From an uncultured Oscillibacter sp. (GTDB lineage Bacteria; Bacillota; Clostridia; Oscillospirales; Oscillospiraceae), in assembly GCF_900546705.1 (NCBI RefSeq), contig NZ_URDP01000039.1, forward strand, positions 1 through 19,098: DNA of 19,098 nt, read 5' to 3'. Positions 13,933 to 19,098 of the stretch are shown here, in pieces. A program made the position numbers and the translations under genes. The notes below the pieces were generated by a model. It saw only the letters and a list, made by a program, of their open reading frames with translations, ran no database searches and was not told where the DNA came from. Position 1 is the stretch's first letter. Every line of letters starts with the position of its first letter.

Positions 13933-15174
13933 TCAGCCCATCAGCTCCTCCAGCTGGGTCTGGGCGTCGGCCAGGCCCTGATCCACCGTCTTCACGCCGT
14001 TGATGATGTTGTCCATCTCGGTGCCCAGAATGGTGTAGAACTGGGTCCACTCGGCGATGACGGGACGATACACGCCGGTCTCCAGAGCGTCGCAGACCAC
14101 GGCGTACTGGGGATAGGTGGCCAGCACTTCTTCATCCTGCAGGCTGGAATAGCGGCAGGGCACGCCGCCGGAGGGAACGGTGGACTTCTGAACCTCGGGA
14201 TCCATCAGGTATTCCAGCAGCTCCACGGCCAGTTCCTTGTTCTGGCTGTTGGCGGGCACGCCGATGGTCCAGATGCCGTAGACGTTGGAGTTGTATGCCT
14301 CGGCGCCGGCAGTGGCAGCGCCGGAGAGGGCGATGTAGTCGGCAGCAGAGTCAGCAGTGGGGGTGTACCAGCCGGGCCAGCCGATGCCCATGGTGCCGGC
14401 ACCGGTATCCACGGAAGCGATCAGGTCATCCTTTACCTGAGCCTCGCCGGTGGCGATCAGCTCCAGATAGTAGTTCATGGCAGCCTTGAACTCGTCGGTG
14501 TTGACGGTGGGCTTGTTGTTGTCGTCGATGACCCAGCCGCCGTAGGAGAGCAGGATGGGCAGGAAGTCCACCACCAGGTTGTTCTGGCCGTCGCCCCGGT
14601 AGATGAAGCCCTTCTTGCCGTCGGCCTGGGCCTGCTGGCAGATCTTGAGCACGTCGTCCAGGCTGGCAATGGTGTCGGCGGTGTAGCCGGCGGCCTCCAC
14701 GTTGGCCTTGTTGAACATCAGCACGGTCACGTTGCCGTAGTAGGGAGCCAGATACACATCGTCGCCCACATAGCAGATGGAGGTGGTGGCGGGAATGATG
14801 TCGTCGTCCAGCTCGTAGCCCAGCTCGCTCAGGTTGGCCAGAACGCCGTTTTCCGTGAACTCGGCCATCCAGGAGCCGTCCACCATGCAAAGGTCATAGG
14901 TGCCCTGGGCATTGATGGCATCCATGGCGATGCCCGTATACAGATCGGACTCTTCCAGCTCCTGCACCTCGCAGGTGACGTTGTGTTCTTCCTCAAAGGC
15001 GGGGAGGCACTCCTTGATGACGTCGGCATAGGTACCGCCGCGCAGGATCAGCGTCAGTTTGGTGGGATCGCCGGAACTCTCGCCGGAACCTTCCTCGGTA
15101 TCTCCGCTGCCGCCGCAGGCTGCCAGGGACAGCGTCATGCCAAGGGCCAGGAGCAGTGCAAGCAGTTTCTTCAT
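13933..15174 (-). CDS. Extracellular sugar-binding lipoprotein (solute-binding protein family 1)
   Basis: A 413-residue lipoprotein. The signal peptide is hydrophobic (LLALLLALGMTLSLAAC) and ends in a lipobox LAAC with GGSG next, then a Ser/Glu/Gly-rich linker anchoring it to the membrane face. The mature part fits family 1 binding proteins: an N-terminal TLILRGGTY strand, a CMVDGSW segment and MFNKANVEAAGY, typical of MalE/UgpB-like folds. It collects the solute for the two permeases. The upstream ATG at 15180 lies only two bases after AGGAGG. The next ATG at 15174 has the ideal 8-base spacing and is chosen. The gene lies between the two permease genes. Confidence 0.93.
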   Translation of the reverse strand: MKKLLALLLALGMTLSLAACGGSGDTEEGSGESSGDPTKLTLILRGGTYADVIKECLPAFEEEHNVTCEVQELEESDLYTGIAMDAINAQGTYDLCMVDGSWMAEFTENGVLANLSELGYELDDDIIPATTSICYVGDDVYLAPYYGNVTVLMFNKANVEAAGYTADTIASLDDVLKICQQAQADGKKGFIYRGDGQNNLVVDFLPILLSYGGWVIDDNNKPTVNTDEFKAAMNYYLELIATGEAQVKDDLIASVDTGAGTMGIGWPGWYTPTADSAADYIALSGAATAGAEAYNSNVYGIWTIGVPANSQNKELAVELLEYLMDPEVQKSTVPSGGVPCRYSSLQDEEVLATYPQYAVVCDALETGVYRPVIAEWTQFYTILGTEMDNIINGVKTVDQGLADAQTQLEELMG

Positions 15175-15235
15175 TTTCATTTCCTCCTAGTCGATTTTGT
15201 AAAGCATGTGTAGGGATTGCGGGAAGTTTATTTTG

Positions 15236-16075
15236 TTACTCTTTGACAGCACCGCTCGACAAACCGGAGATCAGGTAGTTCTGTGCAAAGATCACAAACA
15301 AAGTGATGGGGATGACGGAGATCACGCCGCCGGCAGCAACCAGGCCAAAGTTGGTGAGGCTGTCCTCCGTATTCAGCAGGGCCAGTGCCAGAGGCACCGT
15401 GTAGTTGGAGGGGCTGCGGGTAAAGATGACGGTGTAGGTGTACTCATTCCAGGCATACATGAACGAGAGCATGGCCACTGCGGCAATGCCGGGTGCCACC
15501 AGAGGCAGCACGATCTTGCGGAACAGCTGCCACTCCGTGGCGCCGTCCACCTTGGCGCTCTCCTCCACCTCCTCCGGCAGGTCCTGGAAAAAGCTGATGA
15601 GGAACCAGATGATCAGGGGCACGTTGATGAGCACACAGGCCAGCATGACGGGGATCTTGGTATTCAGCACGCCCAGCATGTTGAACATGATGTACAGCGG
15701 GATGGTAAAGGCCACCGGCGGCAGCACCCGCACCAGCAGCACCCAGTAGGTCAGGGGCTTTTTCAGTCCGAAGTGGAACCGGCGCCGGGCAATGACGTAT
15801 GCGGCGCAGATGCCCACCAGCAGAGAGATCACCAGGGATACACCTGTGGTCTGGAGGCTGTTGATGATTGCCTGACCGAACCCCTCCTTGGTAAACAGCT
15901 GGGCAAAGTGTTCACCGGTGAGCGTCTGGGGAATGAGGGAGATGTGTCCCCGCATCTCGTCGGTGGGCCGGATGGCCATGGCCACCAGCCAGTAAATGGG
16001 GAACAGGGCCACCACCAGCATCACCGCGCAGAGCAGTCCTTTCCCCAACGTGCCGGCTTTGAACTTCTTTTTCAT
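15236..16075 (-). CDS. CUT1 sugar ABC transporter permease, MalG type
   Basis: A 279-residue permease with six membrane segments. The first helix region (VVALFPIYWLVAMAIRPTDE) and the EAA loop at 168-192 (EEVEESAKVDGAT, ending IVLPL) identify the MalG/UgpE side of CUT1 carbohydrate importers. The ATG at 16075 follows AGGAGG by eight bases, so a longer open frame to 16150 is rejected. It is the first transporter gene after the LacI-type regulator, with a 121-base gap that holds two dyads. It is followed by the SBP gene after 61 bases. No ATP-binding subunit gene is found beside it. Confidence 0.92.
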   Translation of the reverse strand: MKKKFKAGTLGKGLLCAVMLVVALFPIYWLVAMAIRPTDEMRGHISLIPQTLTGEHFAQLFTKEGFGQAIINSLQTTGVSLVISLLVGICAAYVIARRRFHFGLKKPLTYWVLLVRVLPPVAFTIPLYIMFNMLGVLNTKIPVMLACVLINVPLIIWFLISFFQDLPEEVEESAKVDGATEWQLFRKIVLPLVAPGIAAVAMLSFMYAWNEYTYTVIFTRSPSNYTVPLALALLNTEDSLTNFGLVAAGGVISVIPITLFVIFAQNYLISGLSSGAVKE

Positions 16076-16107
16076 CAGGTGTGCCTCCTTACATTCCGGG
16101 AAATTGT

Positions 16108-16140
16108 AAAAAACAGCCAATTGGCAGTGTACTGTTTTTT
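16108..16140 (-). terminator. Possible weak terminator or dyad between lacI and permease gene
   Basis: AAAAAACAG (16108-16116) can pair with CTGTTTTTT (16132-16140), and inside lies the perfect palindrome GCCAATTGGC. On the minus strand the stem ends in six T residues. It could partly separate lacI from the transporter genes, or be an operator dyad. The A-T stem is weak. Confidence 0.35.
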
Positions 16141-16173
16141 TCCCGCGCAATCTATCTGCGTTTCATCAAATCT

Positions 16174-16194
16174 ATGTAAAGAAAAATTTTACAT
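16174..16194. promoter_or_regulatory. 21-bp inverted repeat upstream of the ABC operon
   Basis: ATGTAAA (16174-16180) and TTTACAT (16188-16194) are a perfect inverted repeat around GAAAAAT. It starts three bases after the lacI stop, and on the minus strand includes a TTTACA that could be a -35 with only a poor -10 (around AGATAG). An operator or a small terminator are both possible. Confidence 0.35.
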
Positions 16195-16196
16195 TC

Positions 16197-17183
16197 TCAC
16201 ACCGAACCCCGGATTTTCAGCTCCGGCGGAACCACCGTCAGCTGCGGACACGCCTCCCCCGTCAGCAGGCTCCGCAGCCGCTCCACGCAAAGCTCTCCCA
16301 TGCGTCGGCAGTTGATATGCACAGAGGTGAGCTCCGGTTCCAGCATGGGGCAGATGGTAGAGTCGTCAAAGCCCACCACGGCCACATCCTCCGGCACCCG
16401 CAGTCCAAGACGCCTGGCCGCTTTCATAACACCCACGGCGATCACGTCGTTGGCGCCCAGGACCGCCGTAGGCCGGTCCCGCTGGTCCAAGAGCTCCGTG
16501 GCCGCCCGCAGGGCGCTTTCCACATTGGGCTCGCACATTTTCACATATTGTGCGTCCACCGGCACGCCGTGCGCCCGGGTCACGCTCATAAACGCATTGT
16601 ACCGCTCTCCCATGATATAGGGAGACACCCGTCCGGCCACCATGGCGATACGCCGGTGTCCCCGGCCCAGAAGATGCTCCAGTGCCAGGCGTACCCCCTC
16701 AAATTCATCGGACACCACACACGGAAGATCCAGCCCCGGGATGCGGTTGTTCACCAGAACCACCGCAATATTCTGACTCTGGAACTCCGTAATCATGGCT
16801 GCCTGGGCGTCCCCCGCCAGGATCACACCTTCGATCTGCTTGCTCTGGGCGGTGCTGGGCGCCATGGCCCAGTCATCCGCCGTGGAAATCACCAGCTGGT
16901 AGTCCGACTTATTCGTCTCCCGCATGCTGCCCTCGCAGATCCCGGCATAGAATTCATCCAGAATGGTGGCCCGCTTCTTGCAGATCAGAAACGCGATCTT
17001 GTCCGTCCGCTGGCGGGCCATGGCCCTGGCGATGGCATTGGGATAGTAGTGCAGCAGCTCCGCCGCCTCAAACACCTTCCGCCGGGTGGACTCCCGCACC
17101 AGATCCGGATTGGAAAATGCCCGGGAGATGGTAGCGGTGGATACGCCGGACAGTCGGGAAACATCGTAAATTGTAGGGTTCAA
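16197..17183 (-). CDS. LacI family transcriptional regulator of the sugar ABC locus
   Basis: A 328-residue LacI/GalR repressor. The helix-turn-helix is at 4-23 (IYDVSRLSGVSTATISRAFS), the hinge follows at about 46-58 (YYPNAIARAMARQ), and a periplasmic-binding-protein-like ligand domain fills the rest, with LGANDVIAVGVM and VAVVGFDDS as typical late motifs. The open frame extends to 17336, but a TTG at 17183 with GGGAGGA at good spacing places the HTH at the very N terminus, as in the family. The start is therefore TTG. It precedes the transporter genes on the same strand and is divergent from the DUF624 gene, so both are likely targets. The ligand is probably the imported sugar. Confidence 0.92.
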   Translation of the reverse strand: MNPTIYDVSRLSGVSTATISRAFSNPDLVRESTRRKVFEAAELLHYYPNAIARAMARQRTDKIAFLICKKRATILDEFYAGICEGSMRETNKSDYQLVISTADDWAMAPSTAQSKQIEGVILAGDAQAAMITEFQSQNIAVVLVNNRIPGLDLPCVVSDEFEGVRLALEHLLGRGHRRIAMVAGRVSPYIMGERYNAFMSVTRAHGVPVDAQYVKMCEPNVESALRAATELLDQRDRPTAVLGANDVIAVGVMKAARRLGLRVPEDVAVVGFDDSTICPMLEPELTSVHINCRRMGELCVERLRSLLTGEACPQLTVVPPELKIRGSV

Positions 17184-17199
17184 GGGCTTCCTCCCTGTT

Positions 17200-17215
17200 T
17201 TGTAAGCGGTTTCAT
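17200..17215. promoter_or_regulatory. cre/LacI-type operator, site 1 (lacI leader)
   Basis: TTGTAAGCGGTTTCAT fits every position of the catabolite-responsive element consensus WTGNAARCGNWWNCAW. It lies 17 bases upstream of the lacI TTG start, next to its ribosome site. It may bind CcpA or the LacI-type protein encoded here, giving autoregulation. Confidence 0.6.
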
Positions 17216-17365
17216 TGTCCAGAAACGATTCAAGCGCCGCAGTTTCCCGCAACGCTTTTTCCATTGTGAGCGTATCATTTTTTCCAGCGGAAATCAAGTT
17301 GTTTTCGTAAAATTGTACAGCGCCGATAAAGTACATGCGTTTTTTTTGTGCAAATTATATATAGA

Positions 17366-17381
17366 ATGTAAGCGTTTGCAT
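17366..17381. promoter_or_regulatory. cre/LacI-type operator, site 2
   Basis: ATGTAAGCGTTTGCAT also fits WTGNAARCGNWWNCAW fully and shares TGTAAGCG with site 1, about 166 bases away. On the minus strand it sits just upstream of a TATAAT-like box (17354-17359) that could be the lacI -10, and on the plus strand it is 34 bases before the DUF624 -35. Confidence 0.62.
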
Positions 17382-17414
17382 TTTTTGCGTGAATTTGCGC
17401 TTGTTCGCCAATCG

Positions 17415-17443
17415 TTGACAAACCAGGTAGATTTCCCTATACT
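17415..17443 (+). promoter_or_regulatory. Promoter of the DUF624 gene
   Basis: TTGACA (17415-17420) and TATACT (17438-17443) with a 17-base spacer, a near-perfect sigma-A promoter. The start of transcription falls about 22 bases before the TTG start codon. Confidence 0.87.
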
Positions 17444-17472
17444 GGTGAACAAATCGCAGAGGAGGGAACCGT

Positions 17473-18123
17473 TTGAAAAAGAAAAAACGCCTCTGGCAGA
17501 CCGTTACGGACTTTTTTGTCGACTCGTCTCCCTTCATGACCCTGGTGGGTAAGTTTGCATTCCTGGTGATGGCCAACGTGTGCTGGGTGCTCTGTTCCCT
17601 GCCGGTGGTCACCGCAGGGGCGGCCACCGCCGCATTGTACGCCGTTCTGGAGCAGCGGGAGTCTCTCTCCTATCTGTCCGTGGTGCCCGCATTTGTCCGC
17701 AGTCTGCGCAGGCTGTGGAAAACCGCTACCTTGCTGTGGCTGCCGTTTTTGCTGCTGGGCGTGCTGTTTGTCATGGACCTCTGGCTGCTGCTGGTACGGC
17801 AGCTGACCAACAACGTTCTCCTTCTGACGCCGCTGTTGGTGGCCGCCGCCCTTTGGGCCATGACACTGGTGTGGCTCTTTCCTCTGGCTGCGTCCCGCAG
17901 CGCCGCGCCCGGCGTGCTGCTGCGACAGGCCTTTCTCCTGGGGCTGGGCGAGCTGCTCCGGTCCGCGGCTGCGGTGGTGCTCTTTCTGATCCCTCCGCTG
18001 CTCTATCTGTTCGTGCCCGCCGTTTTTCGAATCACATTTCCCCTCTGGACACTCTCAGGGTTCTCCCTTCCGGCCCGACTGGCCCTGAGTCTGATGGAGC
18101 CGGTTTTGAAAAAGCAATCCTGA
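17473..18123 (+). CDS. YesL/DUF624 family membrane protein
   Basis: A 216-residue integral membrane protein with about five hydrophobic segments (near 25-55, 85-110, 117-140, 160-180 and around 185). The N-terminal pattern (F.....SPFMTLVGKFAFLVMANVCWVLCSLPVVTAG) is typical of DUF624/YesL, with the conserved N...L...PV.T.G core. Members commonly accompany CUT1 sugar ABC systems and glycoside utilisation genes, but their function is not known. The TTG start is supported by AGGAGG seven bases upstream and a basic KKKKR N terminus. It is transcribed divergently from the LacI-type gene, so it probably belongs to the same regulon. It ends in a strong bidirectional terminator. Confidence 0.87.
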   Translation: MKKKKRLWQTVTDFFVDSSPFMTLVGKFAFLVMANVCWVLCSLPVVTAGAATAALYAVLEQRESLSYLSVVPAFVRSLRRLWKTATLLWLPFLLLGVLFVMDLWLLLVRQLTNNVLLLTPLLVAAALWAMTLVWLFPLAASRSAAPGVLLRQAFLLGLGELLRSAAAVVLFLIPPLLYLFVPAVFRITFPLWTLSGFSLPARLALSLMEPVLKKQS

Positions 18124-18132
18124 CCCTTCTAT

Positions 18133-18167
18133 AAAAAAAGCGGCAGTCTTTCGACTGCCGCTTTTTT
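18133..18167. terminator. Bidirectional terminator between DUF624 and desulfidase genes
   Basis: GCGGCAGTC (18140-18148) pairs with GACTGCCGC (18153-18161) around a TTTC loop, with A-rich and T-rich flanks on both sides. It serves the converging DUF624 and desulfidase-family genes. Confidence 0.93.
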
Positions 18168-18168
18168 G

Positions 18169-19098
18169 TTATTGTCCCACCATAATATGGAGAATTTCCT
18201 CATCGGTGCGGCGCATGCCCTCCCGGGCCAGGCGTCCCACATTGTCGATGGTGTTTTCCACACCCTTTTTGATGATACCCTCGCCGTCCACAAACTGATG
18301 GCTGCCGGTGGTATACATGTAGTAGCCCATGAGGCCCGCATCCACAGCCGCCGCAATCTTAGCCGCGCAGGAGGGCTTGGCACCGTCACAGATCATGCCA
18401 GAGCAGATGGCCAGAGCATTGGCGATGGTATGGGCCACCACCTCATACCGGCCGCCCTTGAGGTAGGCAATGCCGGCGGCGGCACCGCAGCCGGCGCTGA
18501 CCGCACCGCAGAACGCGGACAGGCGGCCGATGCCGGTCTTTTGATGAATGGTCACCAAGTCGGACAGGGTGACGGCCCGAAGCAGCCGCTCCCGGTCGGC
18601 GCCTACCGCCTTGGCATAGACGGCTACGGGCACGGAAGCGGTGATGCCTTGGTTACCGCTGCCGGAGACAATGATCACCGGCATTTCGCAGCCGCTCATA
18701 CGGGCGTCGGATCCGGCGGCGGCAAAAGCCCGGGCCAGGAAACGGACGTCCTCCCCGTAGACCTGACGCAGCGTCCGGCCCACATTGGCTCCCCAGGAGC
18801 CCTCCATACCGGCCTGGGCAATGGCCAGGTTGCAGTCGATTTGGCGGCCTACCAGGGGCTCCAAATCTTGGATATCGGCTTCCTGGGCAAAGTCATAAAT
18901 CTCCCGGACGGACATGGGGTGAGCCGGTTTGCCGCTGTTTTCCAGACGCCGCCCCTGGTGGATGACTTTCCCGTCTCGTTCCACAAGGAGCAGGTTGATG
19001 TGATTGCCCTGGAGCACGGCGCGGGCGGTGACGCCGTTTTTTTGCCGCAGGCAAATCTCAATGTACAGCAGCTCGTCGTTTTGTGCGGGAAATACCCT
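18169..19098 (-). CDS. cyuA: L-cysteine desulfidase / L-serine dehydratase-alpha family protein, C-terminal part
   Basis: The last 309 residues of a UPF0597/CyuA (YhaM) family protein; the reading frame stays open to the window edge, so roughly the first 120-150 residues are missing. Visible family parts are SGSGNQGITASVPV, GIGRLSAFCGAVSAGCGAA, ICSGMICDGAKPSCAAK and TTGSHQFVDGEGII. The cysteines in these segments are those that ligate a [4Fe-4S] cluster in serine dehydratase/cysteine desulfidase enzymes. The likely reaction is cysteine to pyruvate, ammonia and sulfide, though serine dehydration cannot be excluded. An internal GTG at 19017 is not the true start, because homologous sequence continues beyond it (ELLYIEICLRQKNGVTARAV). 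Confidence 0.88.
   Translation of the reverse strand, partial: RVFPAQNDELLYIEICLRQKNGVTARAVLQGNHINLLLVERDGKVIHQGRRLENSGKPAHPMSVREIYDFAQEADIQDLEPLVGRQIDCNLAIAQAGMEGSWGANVGRTLRQVYGEDVRFLARAFAAAGSDARMSGCEMPVIIVSGSGNQGITASVPVAVYAKAVGADRERLLRAVTLSDLVTIHQKTGIGRLSAFCGAVSAGCGAAAGIAYLKGGRYEVVAHTIANALAICSGMICDGAKPSCAAKIAAAVDAGLMGYYMYTTGSHQFVDGEGIIKKGVENTIDNVGRLAREGMRRTDEEILHIMVGQ

Noticed and set aside
13894..15213. Plus-strand open frame of 439 codons opposite the SBP gene
   Set aside because: Valine- and glycine-rich antisense of a lipoprotein gene whose signal peptide and ribosome site are clear.
17184..17336. N-terminal extension of the LacI-type regulator
   Set aside because: It would put about 50 unrelated residues before the helix-turn-helix and run through an operator-like site; TTG at 17183 has the ribosome site.
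1..19098. CRISPR arrays, insertion sequences, phage genes, toxin-antitoxin pairs
   Set aside because: I looked for regular short repeats, transposase or integrase motifs and small overlapping gene pairs of that type and found none.

Overview
The window is GC-rich chromosomal DNA from a strictly anaerobic Gram-positive bacterium. The best guess is an Oscillospiraceae-like gut member of the Clostridia. This rests on the gene set (bifurcating-type HydABC hydrogenase, YerC, YesL/DUF624, CUT1 sugar ABC genes, LacI regulators, tandem glycine riboswitch, cysteine desulfidase family), strong AGGAGG ribosome sites, TTG starts and sigma-A style promoters. The lineage is inferred from gene content, not from a marker gene. 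I see no insertion sequence, integrase, phage gene or CRISPR array. Almost every gene lies on the minus strand; only a DUF3298 gene and a DUF624 gene run forward.

Layout, left to right. Positions 1-43 hold the 5' part of a tRNA-Val(UAC) with a consensus promoter. 120-2070 is a tightly coupled operon read leftwards: yerC-like repressor, SAM methyltransferase, Hsp33. A DUF3298 gene (2270-2950, +) converges on the hydrogenase operon across a shared terminator. 2985-7067 is hydC-hydB-hydA, encoding a NAD(H)/ferredoxin-linked [FeFe] hydrogenase, driven by a strong promoter. 7282-8989 is an AGCS amino-acid:cation symporter behind a tandem glycine riboswitch that ends in an intrinsic terminator. 9110-10066 is a PfkB-family kinase with its own promoter and terminator. 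10076-11691 holds two tandem mgtC/sapB paralogues behind a structured leader.

11843-17183 is a carbohydrate-uptake locus, read leftwards: LacI-family regulator, MalG-type permease, lipoprotein solute-binding protein, MalF-type permease, and a stand-alone ComEC-like metallo-beta-lactamase-fold hydrolase. No ATPase gene is present, so a shared MsmX-type ATPase elsewhere is probably used. Divergent from lacI is a YesL/DUF624 membrane-protein gene (17473-18123, +). The divergent region carries two sequences that match the CcpA/LacI-type operator consensus. At the right edge (18169-19098, running off the window) is an L-cysteine desulfidase/L-serine dehydratase-alpha family gene.

Most of the window is recognisable housekeeping and metabolism. 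The least ordinary parts are the sugar ABC operon with its ComEC-like hydrolase and SBP-between-permeases order, the paired operator-like sites around lacI, the altered third H-cluster motif in HydA, and the structured leader of the mgtC pair. I found no clear evidence for a wholly new system.
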